Positions 33,318-41,093 of a DNA stretch of 41,093 bases are shown here, piece after piece. Origin of the DNA: an uncultured Bacteroidota bacterium (GTDB lineage Bacteria; Bacteroidota; Bacteroidia; Chitinophagales; Chitinophagaceae); the NCBI GenBank assembly GCA_902826165.1, contig CADEDV010000001.1, positions 165,793 to 206,885 on the forward strand, in the 5' to 3' direction. The notes under the pieces are model-generated. The model searched no databases, had not been told where the DNA came from, and worked only from the letters and a program-made list of their open reading frames with translations. How positions within the stretch are numbered: the first letter of the stretch is position 1; each line of letters opens with the position of its first letter. The position numbers and the translations under genes were made by a program.

Positions 33318-34110
33318 ATTTTTTGCGCCATTGTTACTGGGATTGTTCAGTTTTTCAACAGAAGCGGAGGCGCCCTACAATGAATTTTGTGGTATTGAGA
33401 ACAGGTCATTCAATGTTGGGGAGAAAGTAACCTTTACGGTGTACTATGCCGTAGCCGGTATTTATGTGAATGCAGGTAATGCCACTTTCTCGAGTGAACT
33501 GGAAACTTTTAATAACCGCCCTGTGTATCATGTAACCGGTGAAGGGAAGACCAATTCTTCCTACGATTGGATCTATAAAGTGCGGGATAAATACGAAACC
33601 TATATTGATACTGCCACGATGCAACCGCTGAAATTTGTCAGGAATGTGAATGAAGGCGGCTATAAAAAATACCAGAACATCACGTTTAATAAAACGGCTA
33701 ACACGGCCGTTGCTACCGATGGTGTATTTAAAGTGCCGGCCTGTGTGCAGGATGTGATGAGCTCCATGTACTATGCCCGCAATGTTGATTTTTCCAAATT
33801 ACAACCCGATGACAGGATCCCTTTTTCCATGTTCCTCGACAACGAGGTCTTTAATATGTATATCCGCTACATGGGCAAGGAAACTATCAAGACCAAGTAC
33901 GGTAAGTTCAATGCGATCAAGATAAAGCCGTTGCTACTGAAAGGGCAGATCTTTGAAGGCGGTGAAAAGATGACGGTATGGGTAACGGATGATGCCAATC
34001 ATATACCGGTTCGTATTGAAAGCCCGTTGGTGGTGGGTAAAGTGAAGATCGATATGATGAGCCATGAGAATCTTCGCCATCCGCTGACATCACTGATCAG
34101 GAGGAAATAA
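33304..34110 (+). CDS. Exported DUF3108 protein
   Basis: A 268-residue periplasmic or outer-membrane-associated protein. The signal peptide is MKGLKFFAPLLLGLFSFSTE, cleaved near TEAEA. The mature part is rich in beta strands: NVGEKVTFTVYYAVAGIYVN, YETYIDTATMQPLKFVRN, YKKYQNITFN and KYGKFNAIKIKPLLLKGQIF, then MTVWVTDDANHIPVRIESP, all typical of DUF3108. The family has no proven function; its fold is lipid-transport-like and it is suspected to act in envelope maintenance. It is translationally coupled to the flippase-like gene (14-bp overlap). Family assignment is good; function is inference. Confidence 0.82.
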   Translation: MKGLKFFAPLLLGLFSFSTEAEAPYNEFCGIENRSFNVGEKVTFTVYYAVAGIYVNAGNATFSSELETFNNRPVYHVTGEGKTNSSYDWIYKVRDKYETYIDTATMQPLKFVRNVNEGGYKKYQNITFNKTANTAVATDGVFKVPACVQDVMSSMYYARNVDFSKLQPDDRIPFSMFLDNEVFNMYIRYMGKETIKTKYGKFNAIKIKPLLLKGQIFEGGEKMTVWVTDDANHIPVRIESPLVVGKVKIDMMSHENLRHPLTSLIRRK

Positions 34111-34281
34111 ATAATCAACAGAAGAATGCTGCAGGTTTTGGTACATCGGGCCCACGGCTGGCACACAGGGCAAGTGTGTGAGACTCGGCTGCGAAGAAGA
34201 AGGAGCAAGAAGCTGAAAAAGCGGAGTCGGCAAAACAGTTTGCAAATAAGTACAAGGGAGTTCAATAATTAAATCTTTCAT

Positions 34282-34728
34282 TTGAAAACGATTCTGTTAT
34301 CATTGTTATTATTGGTTGTTACTACTTCTTTTTTGTTCGGACAGAACAGTAAAATATTTGTATGCCCTATGAAGAAAGGGAAAATAGTAGTTGAGCATAG
34401 AGGGTTCAATGATGGTAGTAAAAATCCTGGTGCAGAAATTGAAGGGAAGAACAATAGTGTGTACAGTTGCTCTTCAGGTTTAGTTAAAGCAGTTGACACA
34501 ACAAATGGTCGGATAGTTGTTTATATTGAGTTTGAGAATTATTCTTTCTCCTATCATAATTTTAAATCTGTAGTTGTCGCCGAGGGACAAACGATTAAGC
34601 CAGGTGAAATGATAGGTGTGATAAAGGAAAAAGAAAGATTGTTTCTTATTACATCGAAAGATAAATCCCTTATAGAGCCTGAAAGCATCTTAAAATGCAG
34701 GGTGGTTCATAGATACATAAAATATTAA
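34282..34728 (+). CDS. Small exported degenerate M23/LytM-like protein (TTG start)
   Basis: A 148-residue protein with a signal peptide (KTILLSLLLLVVTTSFLFGQ). The only possible start is TTG at 34282, because an in-frame stop lies 12 bp upstream. The rest resembles a peptidase M23 beta-sandwich: NNSVYSCSSGLVKAV lines up with the GTPVYAAADGVV strand, and VVVAEGQTIKPGEMIGVIKE with the family's V..GQ.VK.G..IG. The metal ligands are not kept: the HxGxD block reads NPGAE and the YxHL histidine is Asn. It is therefore unlikely to cut peptidoglycan, though it may bind it. The gene looks more AT-rich than its neighbours and is not part of an evident operon, which would fit recent acquisition. Confidence 0.6.
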   Translation: MKTILLSLLLLVVTTSFLFGQNSKIFVCPMKKGKIVVEHRGFNDGSKNPGAEIEGKNNSVYSCSSGLVKAVDTTNGRIVVYIEFENYSFSYHNFKSVVVAEGQTIKPGEMIGVIKEKERLFLITSKDKSLIEPESILKCRVVHRYIKY

Positions 34729-34803
34729 TATCAAATTAGAAGTCAATAAAGCCCAGCATCCCCATTCTTCGTAGAATGCTAAATAAAAAGAAATTGAAAG
34801 GTT

Positions 34804-34826
34804 GTCCATCGTTTGCAACGATGGAC
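34804..34826. repeat. Hairpin with GTCCATCGTT arms between convergent genes
   Basis: GTCCATCGTT (34804-34813), loop TGC, and the exact complement AACGATGGAC (34817-34826). On the minus strand it lies just past the MBL gene and is followed by a T-rich stretch, so it may act as its terminator. The arm shares the GTCCAT core of the repeats at 38262 and 40066. Confidence 0.5.
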
Positions 34827-34844
34827 TGCAGAGCATGCTTTATT

Positions 34845-35705
34845 TTAGATATCTTCCAATCTAAAAAAATCTTTCGGTCTTATCCCTCTTTCTGTTTGTT
34901 GTAGGGTGCAGCATTCATAGACCGGGTCATGTTCAAAGAAAAGGACATAATCATTCTCCAACGCTTCTTTCAGGAATGATTTCTTTTCAGTCAAAGTCGT
35001 CAGCGGAAACATATCATAACCCATAATATATGGCAAAGGTATATGTCCCTGTGAGGGCAGCAGGTCGGCCATAAACACGATGGTCCTGTTCTTATAGCGT
35101 ACCTGTGGCAGCATCATCGCCTGTGTGTGGCCACTCACAAAGCGAATGCTGATATTTTCTGCAAAAGGGGTTTCACCCAGTTTGTCCTCTTTCATCCCGG
35201 TGCTGTCAACCCATTTCAGCCGGCCACTTTCTTCAATGGGTAAAATATTTTCCTTCAAAAAAGAAGCTTTCTCTCTTTCATTCGGGTAAACAGCCCAGTC
35301 CCAGTGTTCTTTATTACTCCAGAATTGTGCGTTCTTAAAAGCGGGTACCAGTTTATCTCCTTCCCGGACGATGGAGCCACCACAGTGATCAAAATGCAAA
35401 TGGGTTAAAAAAACATCCGTGATATCATCGCGGTGAAAACCATAGTTGGCTAATGATTTATCTAAGCTGTCATCACCATGCAGGTGATAATGGCTGAAGA
35501 ATTTTGCATCCTGTTTGTCGCCGTTACCATTATCCACGAGAATAAGGCGGTTACCATCTTCGATCAGTAAACAGCGAAGGGCCCAGGAACATAAATTATT
35601 TTCATCGGCCGGGTTGATCTTGTTCCACATGGTTTTGGGTACCACGCCAAACATAGCGCCACCGTCTAATTTAAAATAGCCGGTATTGATCGTATAGAGT
35701 TTCAT
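34845..35705 (-). CDS. MBL-fold metallo-hydrolase
   Basis: A 286-residue metallo-beta-lactamase-fold hydrolase, probably cytoplasmic (no signal peptide). The two-zinc motif HLHFDH is at 102-107 (TDVFLTHLHFDHCGG). Downstream ligands are His in SGHTQAM, Asp in IVFMADLLPS and the late His in FFEHDPV. The overall pattern (LRCLLIEDGNRLILVDNG, then HxHxDH) resembles the lactonase/YtnP-like branch, so acyl-homoserine lactones or other esters are possible substrates. The ATG overlaps the stop of the upstream transporter gene as ATGA, so the two genes are coupled. Catalytic class is sure, substrate not. Confidence 0.88.
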   Translation of the reverse strand: MKLYTINTGYFKLDGGAMFGVVPKTMWNKINPADENNLCSWALRCLLIEDGNRLILVDNGNGDKQDAKFFSHYHLHGDDSLDKSLANYGFHRDDITDVFLTHLHFDHCGGSIVREGDKLVPAFKNAQFWSNKEHWDWAVYPNEREKASFLKENILPIEESGRLKWVDSTGMKEDKLGETPFAENISIRFVSGHTQAMMLPQVRYKNRTIVFMADLLPSQGHIPLPYIMGYDMFPLTTLTEKKSFLKEALENDYVLFFEHDPVYECCTLQQTERGIRPKDFFRLEDI

Positions 35706-37012
35706 GCAGGTTTCTTTTTTAAGGCTGCTGCATAGAACAGCAAGAGTAAACCAATAATAAAAAATATCATCAGGGCCAGTACAGAGCTTCGCTGCGAACC
35801 GGTCAGTTCATTGATAAAACCAAAACTGAAAATACCGATCACCGCAGCCACCTTTTCAGTCACATCATAAAAACTGAAGAACGAAGCGGTGTCTTTTGTT
35901 TCCGGCATCAGCTTGGCATACGTGGAGCGGCTGAGCGACTGGATACCCCCCATAACGAAACCAACGGAAGCGGCCAGTCCATAAAATTCATAGATACCCC
36001 CTACCGGTAATAAATAACCAATATAACAAAGCAGTATCCAGAGAATAACAATTGATATCAGTGTTTTGATATTACCGATCTTAGACGATAACCAGGAAAT
36101 AGTAAAGGCACCCGGTATAGCGATAAGTTGTATCAGGATGATAGCGATGATCAGGTTATCGGTTGGTATCTCTAATTCACTTTTGCCATATAAGGCAGCC
36201 ACCAGCATGACGGTTTGCACACCCATATTATAAAAGAAGAAAGCAGCAAGAAAACGTTTCAGCGGCGGCAGGTGGGTAAGCTGGTTCCAAACCTTCCGTA
36301 ATTCTTTATATCCTTTTGACAGGATCTTATGCTGCAGATCACCACTTCCTGCGGGAACGGGTTTGGGCAAGCGCCGTAATGAATATTGACCAAAGCCCCA
36401 CCACCAGATACCGACCAGGAGAAAAGAAGTTCTGAACTGGATGGTGGAATCTTTATCGCCGCCGAGTATTCCCGGAAAGAAAACAAAAATGAAACAGATG
36501 ATCTGTAGCAGCACACTGCCGATATAACCATAGGTAAAACCTTTGGCGCTGATACGGTCACGGTCTTCCGGTGCAGCTATTTCAGGTAAAAAGGAATTAT
36601 AAAAAACCTGGCTGCCCCAGAAACCCAGGCAGGCCACGATCATGGATATGACGCCGAGCAGTAGTGTATTTTTTTCAAAAAAGAACATGGAGGCGCAGGC
36701 TACACTTCCCATCGTCATAAAGAACCGCATGAAATTTTTCTTATTGCCTTTATAATCGGCAATAGAAGAAAGCAGCGGAGACATAACAGCCACGATCAGC
36801 ATGGCGAAAGCCAGGGCATAATTATAAAGAGCCGTGTTTTCAAAATGCCGTCCCAGGAACGTAACCGCTGTTTTGGATGTTTCCTTATTATCAACAGCGA
36901 TGGCTTCAAAATAAGCCGGGAAGATGGTGGAAGTGATAACAAGATTATATGCTGAATTCGCCCAGTCATACATCGCCCAGGCGTTCACTACTTTTTTCGG
37001 AGCCGTTTGCAT
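35702..37012 (-). CDS. MFS transporter, UMF1 (Atg22-like) family
   Basis: A 436-residue inner-membrane transporter with twelve predicted hydrophobic segments. The N-terminal NAWAMYDWANSAYNLVITST is the signature opening of the UMF1/Atg22-like group; SRSTYAKLMPETKDTASFFSFYDV is its conserved loop after TM10. Atg22 exports amino acids from yeast vacuoles; the bacterial substrates are not established. The ATG at 37012 is preferred over the TTG at 37018. It overlaps the MBL-fold hydrolase gene by ATGA and follows uppP with a 43-bp gap, so it may be transcribed from the uppP side. Confidence 0.9.
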   Translation of the reverse strand: MQTAPKKVVNAWAMYDWANSAYNLVITSTIFPAYFEAIAVDNKETSKTAVTFLGRHFENTALYNYALAFAMLIVAVMSPLLSSIADYKGNKKNFMRFFMTMGSVACASMFFFEKNTLLLGVISMIVACLGFWGSQVFYNSFLPEIAAPEDRDRISAKGFTYGYIGSVLLQIICFIFVFFPGILGGDKDSTIQFRTSFLLVGIWWWGFGQYSLRRLPKPVPAGSGDLQHKILSKGYKELRKVWNQLTHLPPLKRFLAAFFFYNMGVQTVMLVAALYGKSELEIPTDNLIIAIILIQLIAIPGAFTISWLSSKIGNIKTLISIVILWILLCYIGYLLPVGGIYEFYGLAASVGFVMGGIQSLSRSTYAKLMPETKDTASFFSFYDVTEKVAAVIGIFSFGFINELTGSQRSSVLALMIFFIIGLLLLFYAAALKKKPA

Positions 37013-37061
37013 ACGCAATAATTAAGTGACTGAAATTAAGGATAAGGAATGAAATAATCAT

Positions 37062-37886
37062 TTATCCCTCAATCACACCCATAGCCAGCAGGATCAGCAG
37101 GATGATGCCCGCAATGATGCGGTAAATACCAAAAACTTTGAAGCCGTACACTTTCAGGTAATTGATGAAGAAACGGATGGCGAGCATGGCCACCACGAAA
37201 GCGACAATATTGCCCACGATAAAAGCAATGGTATTTTCCCGGGTTGACATGATGATCTCGTACCCTTTTCTTACCACACCTGCTGCTTCCCATTTTTTTA
37301 CAAATAGAGAATAAGCAGTGGCCGCAAACATCGTAGGCACGGCGAGGAAAAAAGAAAATTCAGCGGCCAGGTGACGGGTAAATTTTTGCTGCATTCCACC
37401 AACGATCGTGGCAGCACTGCGGCTGACACCGGGCACCATCGCAATGGTTTGCCAGAGACCGATAATAAAGGCATTGGAATAAGAGACCTGGTCATCAGAT
37501 TCTATAGAAGGTTTCTTAAATATCCTATCAATAAACATTAGCGCAATACCACCTACCAGCAGGGAAACGGCAACCGTGGTGGGACTTTCCAGCAAGGCAT
37601 CGATCTTATCGGAAAATAAAAAGCCCAGAGCCAGGGCAGGGATCACACCCACAATCAGCTTCACATAAAACTGCCAACGGTGAAACTCAATGAATTTTCT
37701 CCAGTACAACACCACCACCGCCAGGATAGCTCCAAACTGGATGGACACTTCAAACAACTTGGTGAATTCATCTTTATGAATACCCAGCAGGGAACTGGTA
37801 ATGATCATATGCCCCGTGGAAGAAACGGGAAGAAACTCTGTTAACCCTTCTACGATGGCGATGACGACTGCTTCAACGATGCCCAT
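37062..37886 (-). CDS. uppP: Undecaprenyl-diphosphate phosphatase UppP/BacA
   Basis: A 274-residue inner-membrane enzyme that dephosphorylates undecaprenyl diphosphate so the lipid carrier can be reused for peptidoglycan and other glycans; it also confers bacitracin resistance when raised. The conserved first active-site block [15 protein letters not shown] is at 14-28 and the second, [13 protein letters not shown], near 152-164. About eight membrane segments are visible and the length is typical. It lies downstream of ftsX and the DUF3098 gene, an order common in Bacteroidota. A hairpin (37931-37960) between DUF3098 and uppP suggests that uppP may also have its own promoter. Confidence 0.96.
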   Translation of the reverse strand: MGIVEAVVIAIVEGLTEFLPVSSTGHMIITSSLLGIHKDEFTKLFEVSIQFGAILAVVVLYWRKFIEFHRWQFYVKLIVGVIPALALGFLFSDKIDALLESPTTVAVSLLVGGIALMFIDRIFKKPSIESDDQVSYSNAFIIGLWQTIAMVPGVSRSAATIVGGMQQKFTRHLAAEFSFFLAVPTMFAATAYSLFVKKWEAAGVVRKGYEIIMSTRENTIAFIVGNIVAFVVAMLAIRFFINYLKVYGFKVFGIYRIIAGIILLILLAMGVIEG

Positions 37887-37930
37887 GGATATAATTTAAA
37901 CAGGTAAACAAGTTAGGAACTATTTGATAA

Positions 37931-37960
37931 TAAAAAAGCGATGAAGGATCCATCGCTTTT
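37931..37960 (-). terminator. Terminator between the DUF3098 gene and uppP
   Basis: AAAAGCGATG (37934-37943) and CATCGCTTTT (37951-37960) pair around a 7-nt loop, followed on the minus strand by TTTTTTATT. It lies 21 bp past the DUF3098 stop. Confidence 0.75.
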
Positions 37961-37981
37961 CAACAGGTTGTAATTGTATGA

Positions 37982-38227
37982 TTAATTAGCTGCTTTCGGT
38001 TTTTTGAAGATCGCAAAGATCTCGATCACCAGCCCGGCCAGGATCAGGATCGGGGCCACGGTAATGCGGGTGCTGCTGTACACTTCTTTCTCATTGAACA
38101 CAGACGGGTCTGTACTTTTCCCGCCCGACATCAGGAACATGCCAATGGCAATCACCACGATGCCGACCAGCATCCACAAATAATTTTCTTTCGTAAACAT
38201 GGAAGACGTTGCCTGCTTATCACTCAT
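37982..38227 (-). CDS. DUF3098 small membrane protein
   Basis: An 81-residue protein with two membrane helices (YLWMLVGIVVIAIGMFLMSG and VAPILILAGLVIEIFAIF) joined by a short loop with SGGKSTDPSVFNEKEVYS. This is the DUF3098 signature, found almost only in Bacteroidota and regularly located between ftsX and uppP. Function is unknown; the conserved position suggests a part in cell division or envelope synthesis. It is 104 bp downstream of ftsX, with a GTCCAT-type repeat in the gap, and is followed by a terminator. Confidence 0.88.
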   Translation of the reverse strand: MSDKQATSSMFTKENYLWMLVGIVVIAIGMFLMSGGKSTDPSVFNEKEVYSSTRITVAPILILAGLVIEIFAIFKKPKAAN

Positions 38228-38261
38228 TTCATGTGTTTTTGGGTCTGCAATATAGGAAAAA

Positions 38262-38330
38262 GTCCATAGTCAATGGTCAATAGTCCATAGCCGTTCACTA
38301 CCGTGGACCATCGTCTGTCATCCGTGGTCT
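38262..38330. repeat. GTCCAT-type dispersed repeat between ftsX and DUF3098 genes
   Basis: Tandem, slightly varied copies of GTCCATAGTCAATG-like units fill 38262-38290, and related GTGGACCATCGTCTG / CCGTGGTC units run to 38330, ending 1 bp before the ftsX stop. The unit is shared with the repeat inside leuS at 40066-40101. Confidence 0.65.
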
Positions 38331-38331
38331 T

Positions 38332-39204
38332 CTAATACAAATCATCCAGCTTCATCCGCAAATACTTCAGCACACTGCGGTGGGTACTGAATACCGTGAT
38401 GCAGATACCGATGAAAATAAGCCCGGCAAACAAGACGAACAGGCTGGTATTATCATGGGCCGCTTTCATCCAGGGAATATATCTTTCAGCCACCATCACC
38501 AGGAACCAGATGGCTACCACGGCAATCACACCGCTGATGGCCCCGTTGATAATGGCTCTCACATTCATGGGTTTTGCAATGAACCAACGGGTGGCTCCCA
38601 CCATTTGCATGGTTTTAATGAGGAAACGGTTACTGAACATGGCCAGTTTGATGGTATTATCGATCAGGATAATAACAACAATGGCGAGAATGATCGCCAG
38701 CACCAGCATCACGATACTGGCTGTCCGCAGGTTCTCCGTCATTTTGCCCACCACGGCTTCGGGGTAGGCCACTTCACTCACATAGGTCTGCTGTTCCAGG
38801 TCGGCCCGGATCGCTTTGAGTGAATCGGTGTTCAGGTATTCTTCCTTTACTTTAAAGTCGATACTGTTGGGCAGGGGGTTTTCGGTCAGGATCTTATCCC
38901 AGCCTTCGTTACCGTCTTTCAGGTATTTCTCCTTCGCCATTTCCTTGGTCACATACACGTAGTTTTTGATATAGGGCTTGGCACCAAGGTAGGTCACCAG
39001 TGCCACACTGTCCTTGGGGTTCAGGTCGCCCCGCAGGTAGGCACTCACGGTTACATCATCCTTTAAATTCTTAACGATCTTATTGGCATTGATCACCAGC
39101 CATCCGATCACCCCTAAGAAGAACAACACCAGCGTTACCCCCAGGATGGACATGAAATAGGAGGGTTTACCACGTTTGATAGAAGCTTTTCCTGATTGAG
39201 ACAT
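38332..39204 (-). CDS. ftsX: Cell-division protein FtsX
   Basis: A 290-residue ABC-transporter-like permease that pairs with the ATPase FtsE and transmits a signal through the membrane to peptidoglycan hydrolases at the septum. One N-terminal helix (FMSILGVTLVLFFLGVIGWL) is followed by a periplasmic loop of about 125 residues (TVSAYLRGDLNPKDSVAL... VSEVAYPEAV) and three C-terminal helices, the standard FtsX topology. The segment RFLIKTMQMVGATRWFIAKP is the conserved cytoplasmic loop. ftsE is not adjacent, which is common in this phylum. It is first in the ftsX / DUF3098 / uppP cluster and divergent from leuS. Confidence 0.93.
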   Translation of the reverse strand: MSQSGKASIKRGKPSYFMSILGVTLVLFFLGVIGWLVINANKIVKNLKDDVTVSAYLRGDLNPKDSVALVTYLGAKPYIKNYVYVTKEMAKEKYLKDGNEGWDKILTENPLPNSIDFKVKEEYLNTDSLKAIRADLEQQTYVSEVAYPEAVVGKMTENLRTASIVMLVLAIILAIVVIILIDNTIKLAMFSNRFLIKTMQMVGATRWFIAKPMNVRAIINGAISGVIAVVAIWFLVMVAERYIPWMKAAHDNTSLFVLFAGLIFIGICITVFSTHRSVLKYLRMKLDDLY

Positions 39205-39504
39205 GCGATAGAATTTTGAATTTTACGGGTTGCAGCAAAAATAGCAGTTTAAGGGCTACAATCAGTATTTTTGCGACCATTTAAACGATTGCCAAAGGCT
39301 CATATTGCCATCACCGGGAAAGATATTGTTAAAGAATTTGTAGCGGCCCGGCAGCCCACTCATCGCCGAACTGGAAGACGGCATTCTTGCTACTCAGCGG
39401 ATAAAATAAAAGAGGAGTAGCGAACCAGCCGGTGAAGGGTGCGACGCAACGAAGATGAGCAACGAACAGGAACCTGGTAACACATAATAACAGCATATCA
39501 TAAA
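39205..39504. other. ftsX-leuS intergenic region with candidate leader, small ORF or dispersed element
   Basis: This 300-bp divergent region has more structure than simple promoters need. A TATTTTTG (39266-39273, +) fits a leuS -7 element and would give a leader of about 225 nt. On the minus strand a 33-codon frame (39262-39363) reads in a protein-like way. A second protein-like minus frame without ATG (about 39343-39480) ends GDEWAAGPLQIL. The part 39420-39480 can pair ACCAG with CTGGT. I could not assign it to a known family. Confidence 0.45.
39262..39363 (-). CDS. Candidate 33-residue small protein upstream of ftsX
   Basis: An ATG at 39363 opens a frame beginning MSGLPGRYKFFNNIFPGDGN and ending SLWQSFKWSQKY, with a TGA at 39262-39264. 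It has two Trp, several Phe and Tyr, and no membrane segment. It lies on the ftsX strand, 57 bp upstream of ftsX, so it could be a small gene of that unit or the tail of a decayed or dispersed element. No family was recognised. The alternative is that it is a non-coding leader read by chance. Confidence 0.3.
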   Translation of the reverse strand: MSGLPGRYKFFNNIFPGDGNMSLWQSFKWSQKY

Positions 39505-41093
39505 ATGAGTACAGAAGGTAAAAAAGGAAATGTTAGCAGCACCCCTTCAGGGGTTGGGGGCATGGAATACCAATTCAGGGATATTGAAAAGAAATGGCAG
39601 GAAAAATGGAAAGCATCCAACGCCTATAAAGTGGCCAATGATTTCAGCAAGCCCAAGTATTATGTGCTCGATATGTTCCCTTATCCAAGCGGGGCCGGGT
39701 TGCATGTGGGCCACCCGCTGGGTTATATCGCTTCGGATATTTACAGCCGCTATAAAAGACTGAAAGGATTCAATGTGCTGCACCCGATGGGCTTCGACAG
39801 TTTTGGTTTGCCTGCCGAGCAATATGCACTTGATACAGGCCAGCACCCGGCAGAAACCACGAAGAAGAATATCGCTACGTTCAAATCGCAATTGGATAAT
39901 ATCGGCTTTTGCTACGACTGGAGCCGCGAAGTGCAAACCAGCGACCCGAACTATTACAAATGGACGCAATGGATCTTTTTGCAATTGTTCAACAGTTACT
40001 ATGATAAAAAAGAGAACAAGGCAAAACCGATAACTGAACTGGTAAAGAAATTTGAAACAGAAGGGAGTCAGTCCATGGTCCATGGTCCATCGTCCATCGT
40101 CTTTACAGCAGAGGAATGGAAAGCTTTTGATGAAGCACAGCAGCAAAGCATCCTGATGGACTGCCGCCTGGCTTTCAGCAAATATGGTGAAGTGAACTGG
40201 TGCGAAGCACTGGGCACGGTGTTGGCGAACGATGAAGTGGTGAATGGCGTAAGTGAAAGAGGCGGTTTCCCGGTGGAGAAAAAGAAAATGCGGCAGTGGT
40301 ATTTGCGCATTACGGCCTATGCAGATCGTTTGCTGGAAGGACTGGAGACGGTTGATTTCAGCGACAGCATGAAAGAAATGCAACGCAACTGGATCGGCAA
40401 ATCCCAGGGGGCAGAAATGGATTTCGAGATAAAAGGCCATTCTAAAAAACTCACGGTTTATACCACGAGACCCGATACCATTTTTGGTGTTGATTTTATG
40501 GTAGTGGCACCCGAACATGAATTGGTAACCGAAATAACAACGCCGGAACAAAAAGAAGCTATTGATCAGTACCTGCACTATGTAAAAAGCAGGAGTGACC
40601 GGGAACGCCAGTCGGAAGTGAAACAGATCACCGGTTGTTTTACGGGTTCCTATGCAGTTAATCCATTCGATGGCCGGCAGATACCGGTCTGGATCGCCGA
40701 ATATGTACTGGCCGGTTATGGTACCGGGGCTATCATGGCCGTGCCCTGTGGTGATCAACGTGACTTTGCCTTTGCCAAACATTTTAATATACCCGTCACC
40801 AATATCATTGGCGATCATTTCAATGGCGAAGAGGCCAACCCCACCAAGGAAGCGACTTTGCAAAACAGTGGTTTCTTAAACGGCCTGCTGATGAAAGATG
40901 CGATTGGTGTGGCGATTAATAAAATTGAAGAACTGGGTATCGGCAAGCGGCAGGTGAATTATAAAATGCGGGATGCCGGTTTCAGCCGCCAGCGTTATTG
41001 GGGCGAACCTTTTCCTATTGTTTGGAAAAATGGAATTGCCTATCCGTTAGATGAAAAAGAATTACCGTTGCAGTTACCGCATGTGGAAAGCTA
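39505..41093 (+). CDS. leuS: Leucyl-tRNA synthetase (3'-truncated by window edge)
   Basis: The first 529 codons of the class I enzyme that charges tRNA-Leu. The ATG at 39505 gives an 18-residue Gly/Ser-rich lead before [16 protein letters not shown]; the ATG at 39562 is the alternative start. The Rossmann domain has [19 protein letters not shown] with the HIGH-type signature HVGH at 67-70, and [16 protein letters not shown]. The zinc/insert region includes [20 protein letters not shown]. The CP1 editing domain has [10 protein letters not shown] and [22 protein letters not shown], so proofreading is likely retained. The KMSKS motif lies beyond the window. Residues 188-199 are encoded by a GTCCATGG-type repeat placed in frame in a variable linker. 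It is divergent from ftsX. Confidence 0.96.
   Translation, partial: MSTEGKKGNVSSTPSGVGGMEYQFRDIEKKWQEKWKASNAYKVANDFSKPKYYVLDMFPYPSGAGLHVGHPLGYIASDIYSRYKRLKGFNVLHPMGFDSFGLPAEQYALDTGQHPAETTKKNIATFKSQLDNIGFCYDWSREVQTSDPNYYKWTQWIFLQLFNSYYDKKENKAKPITELVKKFETEGSQSMVHGPSSIVFTAEEWKAFDEAQQQSILMDCRLAFSKYGEVNWCEALGTVLANDEVVNGVSERGGFPVEKKKMRQWYLRITAYADRLLEGLETVDFSDSMKEMQRNWIGKSQGAEMDFEIKGHSKKLTVYTTRPDTIFGVDFMVVAPEHELVTEITTPEQKEAIDQYLHYVKSRSDRERQSEVKQITGCFTGSYAVNPFDGRQIPVWIAEYVLAGYGTGAIMAVPCGDQRDFAFAKHFNIPVTNIIGDHFNGEEANPTKEATLQNSGFLNGLLMKDAIGVAINKIEELGIGKRQVNYKMRDAGFSRQRYWGEPFPIVWKNGIAYPLDEKELPLQLPHVES
40066..40101. repeat. In-frame GTCCATGG-type repeat within leuS
   Basis: Thirty-six bases made of GTCCATG / GTCCATC units (CAGTCCATGGTCCATGG, then TCCATCGTCCATCGTC). 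They encode [12 protein letters not shown] between the conserved stretches KKFETEG and [10 protein letters not shown]. The length is a multiple of three. The same unit occurs at 38262-38330. Confidence 0.75.

Noticed and set aside
39430-39485. Partial likeness to a cobalamin riboswitch core (CCGGTGAAGGG, CGCAACG, ACCTGG)
   Set aside because: The order and spacing are wrong, the region is far too short for the aptamer, and the downstream gene is leuS, which is not a usual target.
39547-40863. 438-codon open frame on the minus strand
   Set aside because: It is fully antisense to leuS, whose HVGH, CP1 and editing motifs are all in the plus frame; the minus frame has no recognisable domain and is rich in His, Phe and Ile as shadows often are.

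Overview
The window looks like chromosomal DNA of a Bacteroidota member, most likely of the Chitinophagaceae. Four large secreted proteins end in type IX secretion (T9SS) sorting domains. Most genes lack a Shine-Dalgarno sequence, and several promoters match the Bacteroidota -7 consensus TAnnTTTG. The gene order ftsX / DUF3098 / uppP and a UMF1-type MFS gene also fit that group. No rRNA, tRNA, CRISPR array, transposase or integrase was found.

Layout. 1-1707 is the 3' part of an RND efflux pump gene. 1924-2337 (-) encodes a small degenerate GHKL-ATPase-like protein behind a strongly structured leader. 2689-5538 (-) is a double-domain M16 zinc peptidase and 5714-6667 (-) a polysaccharide deacetylase lipoprotein. 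6864-8714 (+) is a fused gamma/alpha subunit of a 2-oxoacid:acceptor oxidoreductase with no beta subunit beside it. 8817-9260 (+) is an exported RidA-like protein. 9277-10572 (-) is an HD phosphohydrolase fused to a Pycsar-effector-type membrane domain, divergent from a beta-propeller lipoprotein. 11484-12584 (-) and 12739-15288 (+) are a divergent pair: an exported metallophosphoesterase and an Omp85-type barrel carrying a kinase-like region.

15366-28234 is a 13-kb block of four giant T9SS cargo proteins: a PPC-like triple-repeat adhesin-like protein, a PQQ-type sugar dehydrogenase, a GEVED-domain protein and a sortilin-like Asp-box propeller. 28355-34110 is mostly housekeeping: rsmA, a D-2-hydroxyacid dehydrogenase, a lipocalin-like lipoprotein, greA, a HIT protein, ruvC (-), a flippase-like membrane protein and a DUF3108 protein. 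A small degenerate M23-like protein follows at 34282-34728. On the minus strand, ftsX, DUF3098, uppP, a UMF1 transporter and an MBL-fold hydrolase run from 39204 down to 34845. leuS starts at 39505 and runs off the right edge.

The points most worth following up are: the HD-PycTM protein with no cyclase nearby; the phosphoesterase / kinase-like Omp85 pair; the greA leader, which has a promoter, an intrinsic-terminator-like hairpin and an exceptionally complete Shine-Dalgarno; a GTCCATGG-type dispersed repeat inserted in frame in leuS; and the ftsX-leuS intergenic region.
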